Assembly: GCA_903858115.1 (NCBI GenBank)
Contig: CAIOHR010000332.1
Coordinates: 1 to 42,164, forward strand
Length of the DNA stretch: 42,164 bases
DNA from: an uncultured Pirellula sp.
GTDB taxonomy: Bacteria > Planctomycetota > Planctomycetia > Pirellulales > Pirellulaceae
Direction of reading: 5' to 3'
The notes beneath the pieces are model-generated. The model was not told the origin of the DNA, made no database searches, and saw nothing but the letters and a program-made list of their open reading frames with translations. Position numbers and translations under genes: made by a program. Every line of letters begins with the position of its first letter. Within the stretch, counting starts at the first letter, position 1. Positions 16,791-24,041 of this stretch are shown here, in pieces.

Positions 16791-18176
16791 TTACTTTCCG
16801 ATGCAAAAGCGACTAAAGAGCGCATCCAATACATCGTCTGTGTAAACCGTACCTGCGACCAATCCGATCTCGTCGAGCGCAATCCTGATTTCACCGGCAA
16901 TGATTTCATCACCACAACCACTGTGCGTTGCAGCGGTCGCTTCGTTTAACGCAACAAATGCATTGTGCAACGCGGTGGCGCATCGTTCGACGGTCATCGG
17001 AACGGCATCGTGCGCCGTTATCTGCTGCTGGCTGACCCAGTTCGTCAACGCACTTCGCAATGCAGCGACCCCGCTTCCATCCTTCACGCTGACTACAAAG
17101 AGGTCGCCAAATTCGACACGATGAGAATCACTCGTTGAACAAGAGGTTTCACTCAAATCTCCTTTGGTTACCAGATGCCAAATCGGTTTGCTTGGGACTA
17201 ACGCTTGAAGCGTGTCGATAAGCAACTCCCGTTGATCGATCGCATCCGCTGGAGTACATGCAAGAATAAGATCAGCCTGTTCGATTTGTTCCAACGTGAA
17301 CGCTTGAGCGATATCGCGAGGCGAGTCACCGGTAACCGTTTCGATTCCTGCTGTGTCGAGCAGATCGAACGTCACATCATCCTGTATCATGCGGTAGCGA
17401 ACGTAATCGCGCGTTGTACCCGCGATGGAACTGACGATCGCAAGTTGATGATCGGCAATGGCATTCAGAAGCGAACTCTTGCCTGCGTTCGGGAGCCCAA
17501 CAATTGCGATTTGCAGCTCGCGATCTTGCCCGGATCTCGCTTTCATTTGTTCGCGCAACTCGGCAACCATCCCTTTCGCCAAATTCAGTCGCGACTCGAT
17601 CTGTTCTGGTTCAATGAACAAAATGTCTTCATCGACGAAATCCAAACCCGCTTCGATATCTGCCAGGAGTTCTATCAGATTGCGTCGAATGCTTTGGAGC
17701 GGTTCCGCTAATCCTCCCGCAAGTTGTCGCAATGCTACATTCAGCTCCTTTTCGGAATGTGCGTGAATCACTCCGAGAACCGCTTCGCATTGTGTCAGAT
17801 CCAGTCGACCCGCCAGAAATGCTCGTAGCGTAAACTCCCCCGGTTGGGCCAAGACCGCGCCAGACTGCACAAGCAACTGAACCAATCCCTGCAACAGAAT
17901 CGGAGCTCCCAGCATATGGATCTCGGCAGACGGTTGGCCCGTGTAACTGCGTCCATCCGGCCAAAGGAATAAACTCGCCGGATTCTCACCCAGCATGGGG
18001 ATCGATGCGACGACGGGAAGTCTCGTCGGGCGTTTGGGCATATCGAAGCTTGAAAATACACGTTGGCAGACGGATGCTGCATCAGGCCCGGTAATGCGAA
18101 TAATGCCACGAAGCGCCCCTTCGCTTCCAGAAGCGATCGCACAAATCGTCGATTCGGTATCGAATTTCAACATCAT
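16791..18176 (-). CDS. mnmE: tRNA uridine-5-carboxymethylaminomethyl modification GTPase
   Basis: MnmE works with MnmG to modify U34 in the wobble position of several tRNAs. The 461-residue protein has the N-terminal tetrahydrofolate-binding domain (TICAIASG..GIIRITGP), a helical domain (PGEFTLRAFLAGRLDLTQCEAV), an inserted G domain with GLPNAGKSS (about 227-235), the IAGTTRDY G2 loop and DTAGIE G3, and the C-terminal FCIGK whose cysteine is invariant. The G4 motif reads TKGD, not NKxD. mnmG is not nearby. The start ATG at 18176 or 18173 is uncertain; a TTG frame 27 bases longer exists. It is divergent from hom across about 80 bases that must hold both promoters. Confidence 0.95.
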   Translation of the reverse strand: MMLKFDTESTICAIASGSEGALRGIIRITGPDAASVCQRVFSSFDMPKRPTRLPVVASIPMLGENPASLFLWPDGRSYTGQPSAEIHMLGAPILLQGLVQLLVQSGAVLAQPGEFTLRAFLAGRLDLTQCEAVLGVIHAHSEKELNVALRQLAGGLAEPLQSIRRNLIELLADIEAGLDFVDEDILFIEPEQIESRLNLAKGMVAELREQMKARSGQDRELQIAIVGLPNAGKSSLLNAIADHQLAIVSSIAGTTRDYVRYRMIQDDVTFDLLDTAGIETVTGDSPRDIAQAFTLEQIEQADLILACTPADAIDQRELLIDTLQALVPSKPIWHLVTKGDLSETSCSTSDSHRVEFGDLFVVSVKDGSGVAALRSALTNWVSQQQITAHDAVPMTVERCATALHNAFVALNEATAATHSGCGDEIIAGEIRIALDEIGLVAGTVYTDDVLDALFSRFCIGK

Positions 18177-18258
18177 CCTCAACACGGTTTGCGAGTCTGG
18201 CAACTTGGTTTACTATTGTGCCTTTTCTGGGTTGCGCAAATAGAGGATGACGGTATTT

Positions 18259-19590
18259 ATGGAGAAAACAAGGGTCGCCATTGTTGGAATGGGTACCGTT
18301 GGGACTGGTGTTGCGCGTCTATTGCTCGATCATGGCGACCGGTTAGCGCGTCACGCCGGCCGGATTTTATGGCTAGAAAAGGCGACCGTTCGCGACTTGA
18401 AGAAGAATCGGGGTATCCAACTCCCGAAAGGCATTTTGACGGACGATCTGGACAGCATTCTCAAGAACCCAGAAATTGAAGTGGTTGCGCATTTGGTTGG
18501 CGGGATCGAGCCGGCACGTACCATCATGCTCCAATTGCTCGATGCAGGAAAAGATGTCGTCACCGCCAACAAAGCGTTGCTCGCCGAACATGGCGAAGAA
18601 TTGTTCGACCGCGCGCGAGCGTTGGGACGAACGATCGCATTCGAGGCCAGTGTCGGGGGCGGTATCCCCATCATTGCCAATATTTCTCAATGTTTTTCGG
18701 CCAACCAAATCCGATCCGTTCGAGGCATCCTCAACGGCACTAGTAATTACATCATCACGTCGATGGAAGAGAGCGCGGTCGACTATGCCAAGGCGTTGAA
18801 GCATGCGCAAGAGTTGGGTTACGCGGAAGCGGACCCGACAATGGATGTCGATGGTAGCGACGCTGCGCAAAAATTAGCGATCCTCGCGCATCTAGCTTTT
18901 GGCGTTCGCGTCAAATGGCGTGAAATTCATCGTCGTGGCCTCGAAGCGTTTCAATTGGACGATTTGAACTACGCTTCGGAGTTAGGCTATCGCATCAAAT
19001 TGATCGCGACCGCACAACTGCATGAAACGACCAATCAACTAGAACTGCACGTGTCACCCACCTTGATTCGCCGAGGGCGTCCATTGGCCGAAGTGCGTGG
19101 CGCGTACAATGCGATCATGGTGGATGGCGACGCCGTAGGAGATATGTTCTTTCATGGCAAAGGAGCTGGCCAAATGCCCACAGCGAGCGCGGTGGTCGCC
19201 GATATGATCGACACCGCCGCTGGTCGAACGGATATTACATTCCGTCGACTCGAGCTGTGGTCGGATCGCGATTCCAAAATCGACATTATGCCCTACGAAC
19301 AGTCCAAGGGACGATACTACATGCGGTTTCATGTGGCAGACGAACCGGGAGTCCTATCGCAGATCACAGGCATTTTGGGCAAACATGCGATCTCGATTGC
19401 ATCCATCATTCAACATGAACCGAACAATGTGTTCCATGCCGATGACAAACGGCATGCCGTCCCTCTGGTGATCATGACGCATCAATCGTCAGAGTCTGCG
19501 GCGATGGCCGCCAATCTCGAAATTTGTAAACTTTCCTCAGTCAGCAACCAAGCTGTTTATCTCCGAGTATCGGAAGGAGACAAGGCATGA
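18259..19590 (+). CDS. hom: homoserine dehydrogenase with C-terminal ACT domain
   Basis: It reduces aspartate semialdehyde to homoserine, the branch point to threonine and methionine. The 443-residue protein begins with the NAD(P)-binding VAIVGMGTVGTGVA, then TANKALLA, the catalytic-domain motifs FEASVGGGIPII, ILNGTSNYI, GYAEADPTMDVDGSDAAQKL, and GKGAGQMPTASAVVAD. From about residue 348 there is an ACT domain (MRFHVADEPGVLSQITGIL), a site for threonine feedback. It is a stand-alone enzyme without fused aspartokinase. An ATG at 18247 would add four residues but abuts the GAGG; the ATG at 18259 leaves an 11-base spacing. The ApgM-like gene follows 40 bases downstream and probably provides the next step. 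Confidence 0.96.
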   Translation: MEKTRVAIVGMGTVGTGVARLLLDHGDRLARHAGRILWLEKATVRDLKKNRGIQLPKGILTDDLDSILKNPEIEVVAHLVGGIEPARTIMLQLLDAGKDVVTANKALLAEHGEELFDRARALGRTIAFEASVGGGIPIIANISQCFSANQIRSVRGILNGTSNYIITSMEESAVDYAKALKHAQELGYAEADPTMDVDGSDAAQKLAILAHLAFGVRVKWREIHRRGLEAFQLDDLNYASELGYRIKLIATAQLHETTNQLELHVSPTLIRRGRPLAEVRGAYNAIMVDGDAVGDMFFHGKGAGQMPTASAVVADMIDTAAGRTDITFRRLELWSDRDSKIDIMPYEQSKGRYYMRFHVADEPGVLSQITGILGKHAISIASIIQHEPNNVFHADDKRHAVPLVIMTHQSSESAAMAANLEICKLSSVSNQAVYLRVSEGDKA

Positions 19591-19630
19591 TGCTAGCTCT
19601 TCAAAAAACTCTTCAGGTAGGATCCCAATC

Positions 19631-20842
19631 ATGAAATTAGTCATCGTTATTCCAGATGGTTGCGCCGATTATCCCGTTGAAACGTTAGGTGGCAAAACAC
19701 CATTGCAAGCAGCCACTATCCCGAATATGGATCGTATCGCTTCCGAAGGCTGTGTCGGTGTGAGCGATAATGTTCCTCGCCGGTACACTCCCGGAAGTGA
19801 AGTTGCGAATATGTCCCTGTTGGGCTACGATCCGAACGTCTACTTCACGGGACGCGCTCCCATCGAAGCGGCCGCCCAAGGGATCAAGCTCGGACCATTC
19901 GATTGGGCCATTCGTTGCAATCTCGTCACGATTCGCGATCAAGTGATGGTTGACTTCACGGCAGATCATATATCTAGCCCAGAAGCGGCCACGCTTTTAA
20001 AGACGGCACAAGAAACATTGGGAAGCCCCTCATTGGAGTTCGTTGCAGGAGTCAGTTATCGAAACCTGCTGCTCTATCGTGGTTCGTCGGCAGCCGATGT
20101 TCCGTTCTCATCGGAGACACGCACGACAGCACCGCACGATCTAACCGACGATTCGGTCGCGGATGATTTCCCGCGCGGTCCCGGTTGCGATTTGCTTTGC
20201 GGCTTAATGGAAAAAAGCCAAAGTGTCTTTGCGGATCATCCCGTAAACCAATCGAGAATTGCATCGGGAAAGAAGCCAGCCACCAACCTTTGGTTGTGGG
20301 GATTAGGAAAGACACCTCAACTCCCTTCGTTCGATTCGCGATTCGGGCTGAAAGGAGCGATGATCACGGCTGTCGATTTATTGCGAGGCTTGGCTGCATT
20401 GGTCGGTTGGGATCGTATTGAAGTCGAAGGTGCCACGGGATATCTTGACACCAATTATGCGGGCAAAGGTCAGGCTGCGATCGAAGCGTTGAAGAAGTAC
20501 GACATCGTATGCGTTCACATCGAAGCAACCGATGAAGCGAGCCACGAGGGAAGAGTCGATGAGAAAATCAAAGCTCTCGAAGCGATCGACAAACACATTG
20601 TCGGCCCGGTGCACGACGCATTGAAGTCGTATGGCGAGTATCGCATTCTGGTAATGCCAGATCACCCAACTCCCGTAAGCACAAAGAAGCATTCGCATGG
20701 CTGGGTACCATTTGCAACGTGCGGTACCGGAATCGCGAAGGACACGGCATCGACTTACGATGAAATAGCAGCGGAGCAGTCACCGAAGAAGTTCGCCGAC
20801 GGTTGGGAACTCATTCCACGCTGGATCGCGGGCGGACTATAG
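19631..20842 (+). CDS. ApgM-type alkaline-phosphatase-superfamily protein, probable homoserine kinase
   Basis: Archaeal-type cofactor-independent phosphoglycerate mutases share this 403-residue architecture, with MKLVIVIPDG (metal ligand Asp9), TPGSEVANMSLLGYDP (nucleophile Ser56), RAPIEAAAQGI, IEATDEASHEG, and MPDHPTPVSTKKHSHG near the C-terminus (metal-binding Asp/His). A bacterial subgroup has been proposed, mainly from gene neighbourhood, to be a non-homologous homoserine kinase replacing ThrB. Here it lies 40 bases downstream of hom on the same strand and no ThrB-type gene is present, which supports that role. Phosphoglycerate mutase activity remains an alternative. It probably forms an operon with hom. 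Confidence 0.85.
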   Translation: MKLVIVIPDGCADYPVETLGGKTPLQAATIPNMDRIASEGCVGVSDNVPRRYTPGSEVANMSLLGYDPNVYFTGRAPIEAAAQGIKLGPFDWAIRCNLVTIRDQVMVDFTADHISSPEAATLLKTAQETLGSPSLEFVAGVSYRNLLLYRGSSAADVPFSSETRTTAPHDLTDDSVADDFPRGPGCDLLCGLMEKSQSVFADHPVNQSRIASGKKPATNLWLWGLGKTPQLPSFDSRFGLKGAMITAVDLLRGLAALVGWDRIEVEGATGYLDTNYAGKGQAAIEALKKYDIVCVHIEATDEASHEGRVDEKIKALEAIDKHIVGPVHDALKSYGEYRILVMPDHPTPVSTKKHSHGWVPFATCGTGIAKDTASTYDEIAAEQSPKKFADGWELIPRWIAGGL

Positions 20843-20860
20843 CCTGCAACACCCGTCACA

Positions 20861-20893
20861 ACCCGAAGCGTGAGCGAGGGACGGAGAATCCCA
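20861..20893. repeat. REP-like repeat, copy 1
   Basis: CCCGAAGCGTGAGCGAGGGA followed by a short spacer and TCCCA. The same core, with CGTACGCGAGGGA and a following TCCCACAGAAT, occurs at 37724. It lies 18 bases after the ApgM-like stop. Such palindromic intergenic elements are common in Pirellulaceae genomes. Confidence 0.6.
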
Positions 20894-20902
20894 CAGAGCA
20901 AG

Positions 20903-20940
20903 GAGGTGGGGACAACGAGGTGGGGACACACGTCATTTTC
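20903..20940. repeat. duplicated GAGGTGGGGACA, possible insertion-element end
   Basis: GAGGTGGGGACA occurs at 20903-20914 and 20917-20928, followed by CACGTCATTTTC. I associate this wording with sequence flanking planctomycete IS200-like transposases, from memory and without a search. No transposase remains here. Confidence 0.35.
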
Positions 20941-21107
20941 GAGGGCGACTTCCGGCTGCATTTGCAATCCTGCGTGGAAGTGCTATTGGCGTCGTTTCAA
21001 GCCGCGCCTGGGTTGTGCGACAAATAACAGTTTAGAAATTTTGTTTTGATGCGATTTCTATTCCAGTCTAACGATGGCGGTAGGAATTAGTGTTCGATTA
21101 GCGAAGA

Positions 21108-21374
21108 TTAGTGTTCCAAACGATGGTTGTCGCCAATTTTGTGAAGGTCACTGAGAACGAAACGCTTCCACTCCAGTTCTCCCTTTTGACCGAAATTGAT
21201 GAGATAGCCGACTTGCTTTCTTGCGATACGCATGTAATTGAACAACTGAGCTTCGTGGTCCGAGCAGAGTTCCTTCAGAGACTTCAATTCGACAACTATT
21301 TCCCCATAGACGAGCAGGTCTGGTCGATACTTTGCGGTTAGTATTCTGGCCTTATAAGCAAGAACAAAACTAGG
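21108..21374 (-). pseudogene. GxxExxY-family protein remnant lacking its N-terminus
   Basis: The minus-strand frame gives 88 residues ending in a normal TAA. It includes YRPDLLVYGEIVVELKS, DHEAQLFNYMRI, VGYLINFG and LEWKRFVLS, which match the C-terminal two thirds of GxxExxY proteins, a nuclease-like fold (PD-(D/E)xK-type acidic and Lys residues in VELKS). The family's N-terminal GxxExxY motif is missing. A stop lies immediately upstream in frame, and no ATG, GTG or TTG precedes the conserved part. The upstream 80 bases show no clear continuation in another frame. It is therefore a 5'-truncated pseudogene. The antisense plus-strand frame over the same bases is not a gene. Confidence 0.8.
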
Positions 21375-21457
21375 TTACGAAAAGTCCTTGAGGGATTCGC
21401 TGCCATGCACAGAGGCGATAACGCTACACGTCTAGATAGGGAAGGCTTCTGCTACCT

Positions 21458-22348
21458 TCAGTAAACATCTTCGAACTTGACCGCTCGGGAATGGGTTAAG
21501 GAGATGGTTGGCGAAACTCTCAGAACTCGTATTCCGCGCGCTCGATACGATTGAAAGGCGATCCACTCGCCTGCCACGAAAAATGCAATCGCGGCCATCG
21601 AGACGACCGACCAGAAGGCCCAGCCGGTAAAGTAAAGTTCGATCGATGTGCCGAGCGTTCCGAGAAACAGCAGGCCGGCGAACGTTGCGCATTTAAAGAT
21701 TTTTCCGGAGCGAAGATTTGCCAGTACGCAGTAAGCGACGGAAACGGGAATAAGAGTCCCCAGAAATAGGCCGACGCTGCAATAGATGATAAAAGGACCG
21801 GGCTCCTCTGCAAACATGCCGAACATCAAAAAGGGAGCCGCGATCAATAACCCAGATACCAAACCCCACATCGGTAACAACAATACGCTGATCAAACTCA
21901 AAGGTCCTTGATGAATGGAAACTTCGGTGGCTGCCAATCGAAAACAGGTGAAGCGTTGAAAGTACCATCCTATCCATACCACAGCTGCGATAATCAGCGG
22001 GATCATCCAAATAGTGACGATGATTGAAACCGGCAGAAGCAACAAAGATTGTGAGATCAAAACATAGCCCACAATGAATGGCATCGAGCGAGCCTCTGCT
22101 TCGTCGTCGGAAAGCAACCAAATAAGCTGAGTCACGAAGACACCGATCCCAAGCTCAAAAGCCGTAAAGCAGCCAACTACAATTGCGAGGAAGCGAACAA
22201 TTTCACCATCCCCATTCGAAAGATAGGCCCCGAGCAAACAAAGCCATGCAACGACAACCTGAACGCCCGCGGTATAGACCAGCAATGGTACGGGGCCTTG
22301 GTTCTCACTATGTCGAAACGTCAACTCGTTTCGTTCAGTGCTAGCCAT
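21458..22348 (-). CDS. polytopic membrane protein, function unknown
   Basis: I do not recognise a named family. The 296-residue protein has an N-terminal cytoplasmic-like tail of about 20 polar residues and about eight hydrophobic segments (for instance LLPVSIIVTIWMIPLII and LISVLLLPMWGLVSGLLI), then a basic C-terminal tail. Its ATG overlaps the end of the upstream zinc-ribbon/membrane reading frame by eight bases, a sign of translational coupling. The two probably belong to one transcript and perhaps one membrane complex. Downstream is the GxxExxY remnant. Confidence 0.7.
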   Translation of the reverse strand: MASTERNELTFRHSENQGPVPLLVYTAGVQVVVAWLCLLGAYLSNGDGEIVRFLAIVVGCFTAFELGIGVFVTQLIWLLSDDEAEARSMPFIVGYVLISQSLLLLPVSIIVTIWMIPLIIAAVVWIGWYFQRFTCFRLAATEVSIHQGPLSLISVLLLPMWGLVSGLLIAAPFLMFGMFAEEPGPFIIYCSVGLFLGTLIPVSVAYCVLANLRSGKIFKCATFAGLLFLGTLGTSIELYFTGWAFWSVVSMAAIAFFVAGEWIAFQSYRARGIRVLRVSPTISLTHSRAVKFEDVY

Positions 22349-22702
22349 TCGACATAATGCCCTTGACGACCGTAATCATGCGCAAAATAAACCTGCCTGG
22401 AGGATAAAAGAATATGACATCGGCGGCTAGCCCAGCCATGAACCAACCGACGGCCACCAACATCACGACCAATCCGCCAATGACGGTCGCATCAAAAAAA
22501 TTGCTCCATCCTCCGGTCGTTTCATAGGTGCTATTCGATGACTCCTGGCGTGCATTTTCCAAATAGGAACTCGCAACGCTTTGGTTCGTTGGACGCTCGC
22601 CAAAAGCTCCGCTGATCCGCACGGACATTTGGCAGTTTTTCCGGCCGCATCGTCCGAAACTCTCAGTTTTCGGAGGCACTTCGAGCATTCGATAGAAATC
22701 AT
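22341..22702 (-). pseudogene. small zinc-ribbon membrane protein, apparently split by a frameshift
   Basis: The frame from ATG 22702 begins MISIECSKCLRKLRV and reaches AGKTAKCPCG, a CxxC...CxCG zinc ribbon of the type that opens many planctomycete proteins. After that it turns into unlikely sequence and stops at 22463. The frame that ends at 22341 instead carries a polar linker and the hydrophobic ATVIGGLVVMLVAVGWFMAGL, then DVIFFYPPGRFIL, the usual membrane tail of such small proteins. Joining the two near 22600-22625 needs a -1 shift and gives a protein of about 120 residues. It could be a real frameshift mutation, a sequencing error, or programmed slippage. The second frame alone would encode 115 residues with an implausible start. 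The terminal TAG overlaps the next gene's ATG. Confidence 0.55.
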
Positions 22703-22882
22703 AGCGAGGTTGATCTCAGGAAATTGGCAAAAACAGTATGGTAAACGAACGGAACTTCAACATCTAGCACTAGCGGTTGAGATTGAAAAAACAGCTTCAT
22801 TGGTTAGGATTGAGCGTATAGAAGACGTTGAAAAAAGCGTTTTCCCCTACCCCTCCCCTTTGCACCCTCGCTAGAGTTTCTT

Positions 22883-23686
22883 ATGAAGAAAATGTTTGTT
22901 GGATGTGTTGCTATGGCTCTTCCCTGCCTCATCGCAGCGGACACGCAAGCTCAGAAATGGGCCGATGTAACTTTGACCGTCGTGCTAGAAGGCAAAGCTC
23001 CCGCTTCAAAGCTGACAAATGCCAATGCGAAAGATCCTCAGTGCAACACCCTGGAAAAGGGTGTTCCCTCCGAAGAGTTGGTGGTGAACGCAACCAACAA
23101 CGGTATTGCAAATCTAGTGTTTACGATCGATACGAAGAAAACCACGATCGCAGAAAAAGACATCCACCCTGATCTTCGAGCAGTTCCCAAGACAAAGCCA
23201 ATTCTTGACAATCTCAAATGCCAATTCATCCCGCACATCATGGCCGTACGAGCTGGACAGTCGATCGAAGTTAAGAACTCGGACTCAACAGCACACAATG
23301 CGAAGTTTGCGTTCTTTGCAAATGAAGAAAAGAACCCAACGATTCCAGCCATGTCGAGCGTAGATATCCCAACGAAGTTGGAAGAAAAAGCTCCGACCAA
23401 GGTCGAGTGCAATATTCATCCTTGGATGAGTGCTTACGTAATGGTCTTCAATCATCCTTACGTTGGAATCAGCGATGGGGATGGGAAGATCAAGATTGAA
23501 AAACTTCCTGCCGGCGTTCCTTTGGATTTCAAAATTTGGCATGAGAACCAAGACAAATCGATCGAAGAAGTGACCATCAATGGCAAGAAGGAAAAATGGG
23601 TCAAAGGCTCCGCCAAGATGACGCTCAAAGAAGGAGTGAATGATCTTGGTAAGGTCGTGATCAACATCGATCGATTCAAGAAGTAG
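22883..23686 (+). CDS. exported cupredoxin-like protein
   Basis: The 267-residue protein has a signal peptide (MKKMFVGCVAMALPCLIAADTQA) and a beta-rich body. A type-1 copper site can be read as His138 in STAHNAKF, Cys176 in VECNIHPWM, His179 and Met182. KNSDSTAHN followed some 35 residues later by ECNIHPWMSAYV is the pattern of planctomycete proteins often labelled methylamine-utilisation-like or plastocyanin-like. The C-terminal part (DGDGKIKIEKLPAG) resembles a carboxypeptidase-regulatory-like beta domain. The likely role is electron transfer in the periplasm, consistent with nearby cytochrome genes. No partner is adjacent. The start ATG lacks a strong Shine-Dalgarno. Confidence 0.85.
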   Translation: MKKMFVGCVAMALPCLIAADTQAQKWADVTLTVVLEGKAPASKLTNANAKDPQCNTLEKGVPSEELVVNATNNGIANLVFTIDTKKTTIAEKDIHPDLRAVPKTKPILDNLKCQFIPHIMAVRAGQSIEVKNSDSTAHNAKFAFFANEEKNPTIPAMSSVDIPTKLEEKAPTKVECNIHPWMSAYVMVFNHPYVGISDGDGKIKIEKLPAGVPLDFKIWHENQDKSIEEVTINGKKEKWVKGSAKMTLKEGVNDLGKVVINIDRFKK

Positions 23687-24041
23687 TCGGCTCTCGCTGG
23701 CTTTGATCTAGTCGGTTGTTTTTTGAAAATGCCTTAGCTACCCTCCCGCTGGGAGGGTTGAGCAAAGAGAGGGGTGGGCGAAGTGCAACTAGCATTTGCT
23801 TTCTGCAGCAATCCCTCCCCTGCCTTCGCTCCTTCGGCTGCCCCTCCCAAAGAAGACTGCTGACTTAGTGAGCCGTTGGGCGCTAGCCCCGGTTTAGTGG
23901 CTTCGCCACCGGTGGAAACCGGGGCTCACCATGAACCAACAAGCCGGGCCTAAATCAGCAGCCTCCAAAGAGAGGGGTGGATACATGTTCTCTCGTGGCT
24001 TCTCACTTTCCTTTCCCAGTGATTCTCTATCGGTCTCCATC
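23687..24041. other. repeat-rich gap
   Basis: A GC-rich hairpin (ACCCTCCC-GCT-GGGAGGGT, 23740-23758) lies 54 bases after the cupredoxin stop and could end its transcript, though no U-tract follows. The 15-mer CAAAGAGAGGGGTGG occurs at 23763-23777 and 23966-23980. Between them is a nested palindrome, listed separately. A reading frame through this gap into the downstream gene exists but is translated repeat. Confidence 0.65.
23885..23926. repeat. nested palindromic repeat
   Basis: AGCCCCGGTTT (23885-23895) pairs perfectly with AAACCGGGGCT (23916-23926). Inside, GTGG-CTTCG-CCAC forms a second hairpin. This nested layout is typical of dispersed intergenic palindromes in planctomycete genomes. 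Confidence 0.75.

Noticed and set aside
20755..20967. Minus-strand 70-codon frame over the REP-like element
   Set aside because: Runs through repeats and the antisense end of the ApgM-like gene; not a gene.
21111..21341. Plus-strand 76-codon frame
   Set aside because: Exact antisense of the GxxExxY remnant, which has clear family motifs.
23931..24041. N-terminal extension of the large fusion protein
   Set aside because: Translates repeat sequence; the ATG at 24042 starts a proper signal peptide.
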